Source of the DNA: Argopecten irradians | Taxonomy: Eukaryota; Mollusca; Bivalvia; Pectinida; Pectinidae | DNA: 64,000 nucleotides | Direction: 5' to 3' | Assembly: GCF_041381155.1 (NCBI RefSeq) | Contig: NC_091137.1 | Coordinates: 20,567,655 to 20,631,654 of the forward strand | In this document: positions 1 to 10,263 of the stretch, piece after piece | Layout of the letters: each line of letters opens with the position of its first letter | Position numbering within the stretch: position 1 is the first letter of the stretch | The notes under the pieces: generated by a model | The model's input: the letters and a program-made list of their open reading frames with translations, nothing else | What the model was told of the DNA's origin: nothing | The model's database searches: none | Position numbers and translations under genes: made by a program

Positions 1-185
1 CTCATAATGGACTTCTCCAAAGTAAGTCATCCATTCAGGTGATTATATAGCTCCACTCAATGTTAATGATGCCTTCATTCATATGAAATATAAACTAGAT
101 TCTATTTCTGAATTGTATTTTTCATATCAACTTTTACTTAACTGATTATGACTCTATTGCTCCATCAACCTTGAAATATTTAAAA

Positions 186-352
186 CAATTATATTGAACC
201 TATTCATTATACCATTATATCTATTTTTTTTCATTTAGGAAATTCATTAGATAGTTAAGAAAATTTTAATTTCAATTTTATTGAACCTATTCATTATATT
301 ATATCATTATATATCTTTGTTCATTTAGGAAATGTATTAGATAGTTAAGAAA
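186..352. repeat. Tandem duplication, about 90-bp period
   Basis: Two adjacent diverged copies share TTGAACCTATTCATTAT (at about 193 and 281) and TCATTTAGGAAAT (at about 231 and 321). The copies are AT-rich. They lie just before the first visible exon of the FLYWCH gene and are presumably intronic. Confidence 0.7.
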
Positions 353-379
353 ATGTCATTTATGTACCATAATTTCTAG

Positions 380-567
380 GTATTACTATTGAGATGTACA
401 TCGCGACCATGAGAGGTGACGGCGAAGGACTTCTCCATTGGTATTGTAGAGATTGCGAACCACCGGAGTTGTCAATCACGGCACTAACGGATCCGGAGAG
501 CGACGACCAGCCTCCCATTTTGGAGCTTTCCGCTGCAGTAGAGCCAACTCTACCGCACATGGACGAG
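380..567 (+). CDS. FLYWCH gene, first visible exon
   Basis: The acceptor TTTCTAG ends at 379 and the donor GAG|GTAAGA follows 567 in phase 0. The frame is open from the acceptor, with an in-frame ATG at 394. The exon holds a CRDC motif and the first PPILELS motif. It could be internal or the start exon. Confidence 0.7.
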
Positions 568-2792
568 GTAAGAACAGCAAAACACAATGCAACATAACGA
601 TAGCATTTGTAATTGACCCTATAACTTTATTTGTATGTGTGTTATATATATTTTTTTCAATGAACACAAAGACACGTTTAATATGAATTTGACAACGAGT
701 ATGAAATTTATTTATTATTTGTATCTTTTTATTAGCCGCCTGTGTTGGAGCTGTCTGTCCCCATCCCACCACCCGCTTTTGAGCGATTTGACTCCACCTT
801 CATTGGCGACAGAGGTGTTACTAGGTATGAATAATGTTGATTATGATGATATATATACATTGTTTGGTAAATTGAAGTCTATTTAATGAATTAACATTAA
901 TAATGGTAAGTATATCCAACATACATGTAGCATATAAGTTATTATAATTATCTTTAAGTAATTCAACTTATTTATATCTTCAGGAGCTTTGGCCTATCCC
1001 CTGTTCGTCCTGATGCTACTTTTCCTGTAGTGGAGAGACCCTCAGCCTCTGCTACTGATGCGACTGAGATGAGTGCCGAGTGAGTATGCATGCAAAAATA
1101 TCATATTGATTATGTATTTGATATTTCTTTTTCTTATATTACAATTATTATTGAATGTAATTAAACAGTAGAATTTGACTATAATATTATATTGTGAATT
1201 GAATAAAATTGAAAACGGTAAATTATTGCAACATTTACTTCTTTTACAGACTTGACGCATCATTTGACGTGAGGAATGTGATGGATCCAGCTATGGACAT
1301 CGACCCTCTGGATGATACATTCGATCTACCGGACCGGCCTCGCAACAACCCTCCTATTTTAGAGCAGTATGTATCAATGATAATATAAGTGTACATTAAT
1401 TAATATCATTCATATATCATTCTGTTTTTGAATCTGGAATCACTACCCGTAAATTCGTAACTATTTAAGTATCTGCGATAATTCTACATCCCAAATTATA
1501 TGCTTAGCAGTTAATGATTTCTTAAATGATTTACAGGTCCCTGGATGACGTAGTCCCTACTGATTCTGTGTTAGAGGACCAGCCCATACAGTATGATATC
1601 GTGGAGGATGGTTCCAACAAGCGCCGACGCAAGCTTGTAACAACCGACGGATATGCTTACACCGTGAAGGAATGTACTGTCATAAATTGGCTATAAAATT
1701 TGAATGGTGATATGTATTCAATTATCTCAAAGAGATCGGTATTTCAAACAATATATTAATTTTTTCTCATCTTATCATAGTATTAACTCAACATTCCATC
1801 GTTTCATCAACATTGTGCATGAGTTTTCTCTTCCTATTCCACAGAAAGCCACGAACAGAACCACGACCTGGCGATGCAGCGTCCGCAACAAGACTGTTTG
1901 GTGTAAGGCAACGGTGCTGCAGAGAGGCGCAGACTTCATCCCAGGATCTGTTGACCACATCCACGCGCCGGACCACTTGATTGTCAAGCGAGTACGGATC
2001 GCAGCCGAGGTATGCTATATAAACTTTTGTAAGATAAAATGATATTATTGTTATGTACGATTTTTATTATGTTTATACGTTATTATACTATATATATTTT
2101 TTATGTTTATGTTTTTACTGCGTAAAGAATTTAATAGAAAAAGTGAAGATCGTATAGTACTTGCAATCATACAAATCAAACCATTTATTTCTATATTTAC
2201 ACGTTTTCATTTATTTTACAGGCAGCCCGTGCTGCTAACCGTCTTCGCCAGAACCTGCGCCCGCAGGATCCTACATATCTTGACTTCAAGGTATGTTGTC
2301 ACAATGTTATCATCGACATTAAAATAATTATTGTTGTAACGACTGTTATAATTATCTTTATATAAATTATGTATACGAAAATAAAATTGTATATCTGTAT
2401 GTAAATATGCGATAAACATTCATTCTTCTTCGTATTACAGATTGACCATGGCTTCTTGAATTGTCCAGACTTCATCATTGGGGATGTCCGAGTAGGAAAT
2501 CAGCGCCATATTCTCTCCTACGACAGGCCAGACGATGGTACCTTGATGGGACATTCAAGGTATGCCACAACAAAGCAATGTGATGATATAAATCTTACAA
2601 ATATGATACTGGGGATGTCATTGATAATTATAATGATAATGACTATAATGGTGCTGTACTGACGATGATCGAAGGATCCAGGGAATGATCACTGAGCTGT
2701 GGGACGACTATGATGCTGATAGGATTTCCACTTCAGCCTTCCTCATGAGAGTCGGACACATCTATGCACCGCGACCCGCGACGGAACAGTGA
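380..2792 (+). CDS. FLYWCH zinc-finger protein gene, 3' part (nine exons)
   Basis: Nine exons join in one frame: 380-567, 736-824, 984-1079, 1250-1366, 1537-1663, 1845-2009, 2222-2290, 2441-2559 and 2675-2792 (TGA). All have GT donors and AG acceptors, and phases agree throughout. The N-terminal part is acidic, proline-rich and low in complexity, with repeated QPPILELS / PPVLELS / NPPILEQ motifs on separate exons. Exons 5-6 encode a FLYWCH finger: GYAYT, then TWRC, a second Cys eight residues later, and a closing HIH. The family binds DNA or protein, and many members derive from Mutator-like transposases. The C-terminal ~100 residues are not recognised. The 5' end may lie outside the window, because the first exon stays open back to its acceptor; an ATG at 394 is the first in frame. 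Function is unknown. Confidence 0.82.
736..824 (+). CDS. FLYWCH gene exon 2
   Basis: The acceptor TTTTTATTAG precedes CCGCCTGTG and the donor is ACTAG|GTATGA. It enters in phase 0 and leaves in phase 2. It encodes a second PPVLELS motif, then a proline-rich run and FERFDSTFIGDRG. Confidence 0.78.
984..1079 (+). CDS. FLYWCH gene exon 3
   Basis: The acceptor ATCTTCAG ends at 983 and the donor GCCGA|GTGAGT follows 1079. Phases 2 in and 2 out match the neighbours. It encodes an acidic Ser/Ala/Thr-rich segment with no recognised domain. Confidence 0.75.
1250..1366 (+). CDS. FLYWCH gene exon 4
   Basis: The acceptor CTTTTACAG ends at 1249 and the donor GAGCA|GTATGT follows 1366. Phases match on both sides. 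It encodes an Asp-rich stretch (MDIDPLDDTFDLPD) and a third NPPILEQ motif at its end, so the motif recurs at exon ends. Confidence 0.78.
1537..1663 (+). CDS. FLYWCH gene exon 5 (start of zinc finger)
   Basis: The acceptor TTTACAG ends at 1536. The chosen donor ACC|GTGAAG after 1663 is weak, but it is the only one that keeps phase 0 into the finger. The exon ends with a basic NKRRRKLV tract, possibly a nuclear localisation signal, followed by TTDGYAYT, the first strand of the FLYWCH fold. Confidence 0.72.
1845..2009 (+). CDS. FLYWCH gene exon 6 (zinc-finger core)
   Basis: The acceptor ATTCCACAG ends at 1844 and the donor GCCGAG|GTATGC follows 2009; it is phase 0 on both sides. It encodes TTTWRCSVRNKTVWCKA and then VDHIHAP. 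This is the WRC-x8-C ... H-x-H pattern of FLYWCH zinc fingers, and it is the basis for the family call. Confidence 0.88.
2222..2290 (+). CDS. FLYWCH gene exon 7
   Basis: The acceptor TATTTTACAG precedes GCAGCCCGT and the donor is TTCAAG|GTATGT, phase 0 on both sides. It encodes AARAANRLRQNLRPQDPTYL, probably helical. No domain is recognised. Confidence 0.78.
2441..2559 (+). CDS. FLYWCH gene exon 8
   Basis: The acceptor CGTATTACAG ends at 2440 and the donor TCAAG|GTATGC follows 2559; phase 0 in, phase 2 out. It encodes IDHGFLNCPDFIIGDVRVGN and more. The domain is unrecognised. Confidence 0.78.
2675..2792 (+). CDS. FLYWCH gene last exon
   Basis: The frame continues from exon 8 with RIQGMITELWDDYDADRIST and ends at TGA 2790-2792. 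The acceptor GATCGAAG|G has a poor pyrimidine tract, so its exact position is less sure. AATAAA signals lie downstream at 3333-3357. Confidence 0.68.
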
Positions 2793-2795
2793 TTC

Positions 2796-3190
2796 GCTTT
2801 GGACATCTACGCGATCGGATATTATGTGTTTTGGTTTGTTTAGTTTTACGTCCTATTAACAGCCAGGGTCATGTAAGGACGTGCCAGGTTTGTTGGTGGA
2901 GGAAAGCCGGAGTACCCGGAAAAAACCACCGGCCAGCGGTCAGTACCTGGCAACTGCCCCACATGGTATTATGTGACTTAATGTTTTTCCTTCTACGCGA
3001 TCGGACATGTGATTTGCGATCGGATATGTGATTTCAGTGTTTCCCTTCAACGCGATCGGATATAATGTGACTTTAGTGTTTTCCTTCAACGCGATCGGAT
3101 ATAAGTGACTTTAGTGTTTCCTCAACGCGATCGGATATAAGTGACTTTAGTGTTTTCCCGGACTTCTACGCGATCGGATATGTATGTGAT
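2796..3190. repeat. Minisatellite with CGCGATCGGATAT core
   Basis: Seven or more copies of a roughly 40-bp unit carry ACGCGATCGGATAT followed by GTGACTTTAGTGTTTTCC. They run from just after the FLYWCH stop codon and probably lie in its 3' UTR. A SINE fragment interrupts the array at 2829-2967. Confidence 0.8.
2829..2967 (-). mobile_element. 5'-truncated tRNA-derived SINE with target duplication
   Basis: On the minus strand it reads from a GGCAGTTGCCAGGTACTGAC body to a tail with CTGTTAATAGGACG and AAACAAACCAAAA. The octamer ATTATGTG flanks it on both sides (2821-2828 and 2968-2975), a clear target-site duplication. The tRNA-like head is missing. The same tail occurs in the SINE at 61424. Confidence 0.85.
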
Positions 3191-3332
3191 TTTATAACTA
3201 GTGATTCTGATATATTTGATTTTTATAGACTTTAAACAATCGTGTGGCTCTTGCAGAGGGGGCCTCCACGTGGCAAGAGCTGGGCAACACGTGAAACTGC
3301 GGAGGCAGGTTCAGTGTTGGCGGACACCCTCT

Positions 3333-3357
3333 AATAAAATTAATAAAATTCAATAAA
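3333..3357 (+). terminator. Candidate polyadenylation signals of the FLYWCH gene
   Basis: Three AATAAA hexamers lie at 3333, 3343 and 3352, about 540 bp after the stop codon. In an AT-rich region this is only suggestive. Confidence 0.4.
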
Positions 3358-3587
3358 TAAAATGTACTTTTTATATTTACCACTTTTTGTTTATTTTATA
3401 TTTAGTATATTAATATGGATATGCATCTAAATGCATTAACACATAATAGTCTACCGTGGAATTCATTAAAGAAAATAATTTTATGAATACACATATTAAT
3501 TAACAAGACATAATGTTATATTATTACATGATATACATAGATATGTTAATATATAAATCTAATACCATATATTTATATTGCTACGGG

Positions 3588-3703
3588 GCCGTTTTAACTG
3601 GGGCCGTTCTTAACTGGGGCCGTTCTGACTGGGGCCATTATTGCAGTGGGGCCGTTCTGACTGGGGCCGTTTTTACAGTGGGGCCGTTTTAACTGGCATA
3701 CAA
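3588..3703. repeat. Short GC-rich tandem repeat, GGGGCCGTT unit
   Basis: Seven diverged copies of GGGGCCGTTCTGACT-like units of about 17-22 bp form a GC island in AT-rich flanks. The stretch 3700-4569 otherwise shows no gene. Confidence 0.75.
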
Positions 3704-4569
3704 TGTAGGCCTATGTTAGCGTATAAGGTCCCATGGAGTGTACGTCTATATCTTGCAGACGCTCTGATGTTAATTATATATAATCAAACGCAGAGGTGAC
3801 GTATTTTGGTATCGAATGCAACATGACGATTCTCGTTTGGGACTCCCTCATATGTAAACATAAGAAATGGTAAGCCTTCTTTACTGTATATGATAGACGA
3901 TTGTGTGTAAATTGATATTTATTTAATAATTTGGCCATAGTGGCCTGGTCATCATTTTTAAAACTAGGCTAACGAACAGGTGCCCGCAGCCAATTTTTCT
4001 GTGGTCGTTGGCGACAGTTTTATCTTTAGATCCAATAAAATTCGAAACCAGAACAAAGACTATAAGATATACACGGTATTCAGATTATCATCAGGCTGTT
4101 CTACTCATACAATTATCTTTCTAAATTACTGAATTAATATAATCACATCTTGTATTTTATAATACAAAAATATGTAAATTATAGGCCTAATATTGTTATA
4201 GGCCTATGTATAAAAAAATAAACGACTACCTTTTAATAAGGTCAAATACTATTGTTGATAATCGGTGAGTATTCTTGTTAATTGAACTTAATTTGTTCTG
4301 TCAATATGTGCTATTTGACAGGCAAAATCGACGATTTTCCTTAATGCTGCACTAAATTTTAACATTTTACTTTCAACCTTTAAATAAGCTACCCTGTATC
4401 ATATTTTATTCCTGATAATGTGCATATAGAACTCAGTGTAGGGAGGGATAATTTAAGGGGGGAAAAAAAGAAAAACACACAATAATTACATTGCAACTAA
4501 TGGAGCGGCCGAGCCTGAATGAAAGCCTTACGGATTGAGTCTCCATGCAATTTTTCAAACAAGCCATCT

Positions 4570-5821
4570 AGACTCCCCTGACCAGTGCTCGAACAAAAAA
4601 CATGGTTTTTGGCTGTTGAAATTAAAATAGTAAGCAATGGTTGATGTTTGTATTATTGTAGCTTAGAACCAAGGACGTATATGAGAAGGATAAGTCACAG
4701 TGGGTTTTGGGGGAGTACAACGTAGGAGCTTTTGTGTTTGTGCACTGACCGTGACGTTGGGCGACGACCGTTTTCCTTTGATATCTGCCGCGCAGCCTTT
4801 GATGTAGCTTGCGGGTGCGAGGGTTACCGTCTTACTTTCTAAAGCGGGGCCGTCATTTCATGAGCTGTCGTACTTTTTAACGAAAATTTAAGACATTTCT
4901 TCTAAATCTTCCGTCCTTAAAGCAAGTGATAAACGTTGTAAAATTTAATAAAGTTTACATTGGTGTTTCGTTTGACTTGATAAGACAAGTATTTGTTGAG
5001 AAAAACGGTTTTTATTCCCGGTTCATAGGCGTCTCGTGTGGTGTTTAGTAGTGTAAAGAGACAGTCACGAATCCTTCTCACTTATAAATCCTTGCTTAGA
5101 ACAGACTTATGACAAATATTTTCAACAAAATTAAAATGAAGTTCATGTGTTGGTTTGTTTACAACAGCCAGTCAAAGATCACTGTCAAAATGGTGGAAAT
5201 TGCGTAAGAATTAAGGGACCAGTCCTCCAACACCCCAATAAAAAAATAAACATTGTTTTTATGACAAGTTTTCTACCTATTCTGGTATATTTAGATCTCT
5301 ATTTCTCAAAACAGCAACAAAAAATATTTTATAAATCCACAACCTTTTCGTATTCAACAAAAAACAAAGCTAATAATAATAACTATTTCGTGGGTAAAAC
5401 ACCGGAAATCATGGGTCAACATGCGTATTAATGGGGCAGAAAGTGAACCAATATTGATAAAATCACATTTTTTCGTTATTCATGCCAAAAACATGTTGCA
5501 AGTGTTATTTTTCTTCAAGAAGAGAAGTTTTGCTATCATTTTAACATAATAAGATATTTTTAGAATATTTCTAACTTTTCATGCGATGTTGTTTATTTTG
5601 GCGATCGTCAATTTTGTGATTTGCCGTCAGACACTGTCTGCTCATATTCAAATTACGGAACTGCTAAGCAAACTTTTCTTATTGGCAGGAGAAAAGTGTC
5701 AACACACACCATAATTATTATGCACCATGAACAAAAGAATCGACTGATTTTAGAAATGAGATGCAAAAAATAAAATAGGTGTTTGAGTACTGTTCTGTTC
5801 GAGCAATGGTCAGGTAAGTCT
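4570..5821 (+). mobile_element. Non-autonomous DNA transposon with 25-bp TIRs
   Basis: The left TIR (4570-4594) starts AGACTCCCCTGACCAG and the right TIR (5797-5821) is its inverse, with 22 of 25 bases matching. No transposase is encoded; the 94-codon ORF inside is not a recognised protein. Diverged relatives of its interior lie in opposite orientation at about 53230-53385 and 59885-60550, the last keeping one TIR. No target duplication is evident. The superfamily is not identified. Confidence 0.75.
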
Positions 5822-6094
5822 ACCTGGGCCCATTTTTATGAACATTCCTTAACTTTAAGGACCTCCTTAACTTAAAATTCCATATAGGAAAGCGCTACTG
5901 AAGTTAAAAAAAAATAAAGTTAGGAGCCTTCCTTAAAATCTGTAATGCTTTCCTATGTGATGGCCATTTTGATACCACACTCGTGGAGCTGATTACTGAT
6001 ATCTATCATTGTTTCTGTATCACCACATCTAAAACAAACCATAACAAATAGGACACATCACTGACACACATAAAATAATCAAAGTGTAATTTTC

Positions 6095-6645
6095 AGTCCA
6101 CCATCATCAGATGGTGGACTATTCAAATCACCTTTCGTCCATAATCCTTTAACATTCTTGTTATCGCTATTCTCAGAAAATGCTGAAGGGATCTTTCTCA
6201 AATTTCATATGTAGGTTCCCCTAGGGCCGTAGTTATGCATATCACATTTTGGGACCAATTGGTCAACAAGATGGCTGCTAGGGAATTTCGGGACCACTTG
6301 ATAAACAAGATGGCCGCCAGGCAGCCGTTTTGGATTTTGATAGTTAAAGTTTGTTACCACTATTTCTCAGAAAGTGCTGAAGGGATCGTTCTCAAATTTT
6401 CATGTAGGTTCCCCTAGGGCCGTAGTTATGCATATCACATTTTGGGACCGATCTTTCAACCAGATGGCCAACCACCATCTTGGATTTTGAAAGTTTAAGG
6501 TTTGAAAAGCTGAGGAAAGAATTTTAAGTTTGAAAAGCAGAAAAAAAGAAGTTTAAGTTTGAAAAGTAGAGAAAATATCCATTTTGTATTTGTCAGACCT
6601 AGATCAATCTTTGATGGGCACCAAGATCTCCCTGGGATTTCTTGT
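6095..6645 (-). mobile_element. H-III hairpin-ended element
   Basis: On the minus strand it begins ACAAGAAATCCCAGGGAGATC near 6645 and ends in the hairpin with arms AGTCCACCATC and GATGGTGGACT (6095-6120). Internal units of about 180 bp repeat AACAAGATGGCTGCC-type boxes and CTTTCTCAGAAA. It is a short copy with two to three units. The ORF at 6235-6417 is a repeat translation. Confidence 0.75.
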
Positions 6646-7004
6646 TAAATGAAACTATTTGAATGCACTTATGAATTATACAAACCAATATTCACAAATG
6701 AATTTTCTATAACAGATTGATATATATAGGTTGCTTTCAAGATGAGAAAATGTCTTTGAATGGAAAGATAAGTGCAAAACCTAGGCAAAAATTAAGTTAA
6801 ACTGTACAATTTGTAGCATTTCTAATGATAAACATCAATTGGTAGTTCATTTGTGTTTTATTAACCAAAATCTGCTGAATGACTGTAACAATTATAACTT
6901 TTCTAGGAGCAAAGGCAGGAGCCAGTCCTTATGGATTTAAAAAGAAGAGATATTTGTTAATCAAATGGCAATACAAAAGAACTTTATTTTCAATTTTCAT
7001 TTTT

Positions 7005-7024
7005 AGTGCGAGCGTACTCGCACT
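7005..7024. repeat. Hairpin AGTGCGAG/CTCGCACT
   Basis: Two 8-base arms flank a 4-base loop (CGTA) in an AT-rich setting. On the minus strand it is followed by AAAAATG, giving CACTAA, like the 3' ends of the H families. It may be the 3' end of a further, degraded family. Confidence 0.55.
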
Positions 7025-7234
7025 ATTATTTTTTCCTTGTCAGCTGTAGAGTCTATGTACATCTGCTATGCGCAGATTCCAACTGCGCACGCGATACCGA
7101 AAGTCAGTGTCTTATACCGTTTAATAGATTTAGCCGTGATTTAATGACACTAACCTTTCAAAAACAAAGTACTGAGATAAACTAATCTACTATAAATTAA
7201 GAACAGTGACATTACACAGTGCTATACACATTTG

Positions 7235-8342
7235 TTAGGTCATCTGATCGAAGGTCAGGATGACCTATTGTCATCATGTTTTGTCCGTCGTCGTACGCAG
7301 TCCGCCGTGCGTCATGCGTAAGACTATTTATACAAAAGCCTACTCCTCCTTCATCCTTAGATGGATTTCATCCATATTTGGTTTGAAACATCATTGGGGA
7401 AGGACAATCATATTTTATATAAATGAGCCTGGTCCGTCCCTTAGGGTCGGGGGGGGGGGGGGGGGGGCCAAAAGGGCAAATTTTCTTAATTTTAGCTTTA
7501 AAATCCTACTCCTCCTTTATCCTTGGGTTGATTTCATCCATATTTGGTGTAGAATATCACTGGGGAAGGACAATCAAATTTTATATAAATGAGCCTGGTC
7601 CGACCCCTAGGGGCCGAGGGGTGGGCCCCAACGGGCAAATTTTCTTAATTTTAGCTGGCCCACTTCCTGTTTTCAAGTTTCGGTCTCCGATCTCAATGAA
7701 AATTGGTCTATAGGAGTTTTAATTGATGCCGAACAACATGCAAACATTTTCATAAAGATTTTGTTATTGCAAGATGGCTGCTGGCCCACTTCCTGTTTTA
7801 AGGTTTCAGTCTCCGATCTCAATGAAAATTGGTCTATAAGGGTTTTAATTGATGCCGAACAATGCAAACATTTCCGTAAAGATTTTTGTATTCCAAGATG
7901 GCCGCTGGCCCACTTCCTGTGTTCGGGTTCAGTCTCCGATCTCAATGAAAATTGGTCTATAGGGGTTTTAATTGATTCAGAAGGGGGAACTTTAGGTGAG
8001 GACAATCATATTTTATAAAGGACCGAGCTAAGACCCATGGGGATAGTACAGCGGAGGTCCAAAATGGGAGCTTTGCTGAAATTTGGCTTTAAAATCTGAC
8101 TCTTATATTAATCCTTGAATGGGTTACAACCATATATGGATGAAGGGCTACCAAGTTTGTTCAACAAATGACATTTACCTATTTCAGAAACTTACATATT
8201 CAACTAAGGAGTCAGAAACTTACATATTCAACTAAGGAGTTCCTTGTATTGTTTATATTAATTGTTAACCACTACTTTATACTGTGACTTTGTTGTTTTG
8301 TGCCATGAGTCAGATGACCGTTAAGGTCCATGGGCCTCTTGT
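7235..8342 (-). mobile_element. H-IV hairpin-ended element
   Basis: On the minus strand it starts ACAAGAGGCCCATGGACC and soon after has GGTCATCTGA. It ends in a hairpin (7237-7266) whose last arm TCAGATGACC is the exact complement of that box, then CTAA. The interior has two unit types: about 170 bp with a GGGGTCGGACC box, and about 115 bp with CTTCCTGTTTTAAGG. The ORFs here on both strands are repeat translations. A homopolymeric G run lies at about 7449-7467. Confidence 0.8.
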
Positions 8343-10263
8343 TTTGTGTAAACTTCAAGCGGCGTAACATAAAAACTCTTGCATTGGTCACAATATTCTA
8401 AGCATCTGATCGACATAGGAAACTTCCGGAACAATACAATGCAAATCAGGTTTATAAAGTCAATAAAAGAAAGTGATGAAACTGGTAACATTTAGTACCG
8501 GCCACATATTTAATTTATTTCACATCATCCTAGGTCCTAGGTGTAAGTTAAACTGTCGTTTATTATAATTACTTAACCCTGTGACCACAGACCACATTTG
8601 CTGCAGTTCTAATAAATATTTCTGAAATTACACAGCCTTGCGTAGGAGAAACAGAATAAAAAAAAAAAACATTATGAAATATCAGTCTGAGCTCTAGATC
8701 TAATGTACTCCAGAAAGGTGTTCAAGCATGACACAGGTAAGTCACCACGTGCACAGAGACTGGACAGTGTTCTAGCGGACGAATATTTTAAACAGAGAAA
8801 CAAGCCTATCGTATCAATATGATAATAAACACACTTCTATGTAACAAAGAACACAATTGACAAAGTTCTAAGTAATTTCACATTAAAAAATCTGATTAAG
8901 TAAAGGAAAGTAATTATTACAATACACTAAGGGCGTTAACCATCTCCTTGCAATAGTCCCAAGGACAATGAACGAAAGTGCTACATACACCTGTTGCTGA
9001 GAATTAATTCATACTGGAAATAAGTTAAGAAGTAGTTAGCGAGCACTTAATGTCTAACTGACATATTTCTAGTTTATGTTTTTATTTCTGAAAAAATGCA
9101 AATTAGTGGAGAATGAACGACCAGGCAGAATGAATCAGCTTGGGTATGGGATATAATCTAATGAATAATTTTCCCTTTAGAAACCAGTGCAGAAGAAGGA
9201 AAATAAGCGTTCCTATAAAATTCCTTCCCAACCAGGAAGTAAACCCAGGTTTATCGGCATGATAAACGACTGAATGAAAGAAGCATGCTCAGTCAGTGGA
9301 GTGACAGAATGTAGTCAGAATATAGTCTCTCCAATCACTTTCACAGTGATAAATTGTGTATTCTATATGTGAGGAATTGAATGGAGTAGTTTTATTCATA
9401 CCCAGTATGAATTGTTGGGAAATAGTGTGCAATTTATCAGTCAGAACTATAAATCCTAACACATCATATTTAGGGCACATGGACAATTCTATATAATACA
9501 AAGATAATGATTTTGCTGGAGAAGAATTCAGTTATGTTTTACAACCTGTTGACAACAGTAACAAGCTAAAACATAGAGACTAGAGACTCAATTTACATGC
9601 TCATGAATATTTAAGTGACTTTTATCATACAGCTAATTTGATTGGCACTATTTCCTACCTAAATGTCTTTGCTGTGGAACTATAATCACACACTGACTTG
9701 GATTACTGACTATTGATCACTTCTCGGTACCACCTACACACCCGGTATTGTGCCAAGTAGTGATGTGATAGAGAGACGGCTGATTCCTAGCGTTTATTTG
9801 CAGAACTGAAAAAAGAACTATGAGATGAATTAAATCATAGTGTCTGTTGTTGATATTCTGTGATTGGACATACTTTTCTAGCACTTCATTTTAACGGGAA
9901 TATTTTGAACATTTTAGAAATTAGTTTATACTCAGCCTGTTAAACTGATCTCGTCATGAGGCACAGTGTCTCAGTATATCAACTACTGTACAGGACTCTT
10001 AGATAGGTATAGATTTGTGGTTATCTCTGTACCAGGATATCCTGACTGTGTAGAAGTGGGTCAGTAAAATTCAGTGACAGATTCCCCAAGGAATACGCAA
10101 GCAAATTTAAAGCATACATAGAGGAAGTGTTCGTAACAATGCATTACCTAGTAACCCCAAAAAAACGATTTTGTCATAGAAAAGGTAAGTATTAATTTAA
10201 AAATCAACATCAACTTCATGTTATGATTAGTTGTTCTAAAATTTACTTTTGTATTTCTTTCAG
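8343..10263. other. No coding gene seen; GT11 upstream region
   Basis: This AT-rich stretch has no supported coding ORF. A possible non-coding leader exon of the GT11 gene ends at 10184 (AAAAG|GTAAGT), with a short 79-bp intron to the acceptor at 10263. Confidence 0.4.

Noticed and set aside
7260..8018. Overlapping ORFs on both strands
   Set aside because: They repeat with the H-IV units and are open in several frames, as expected of tandem repeats.
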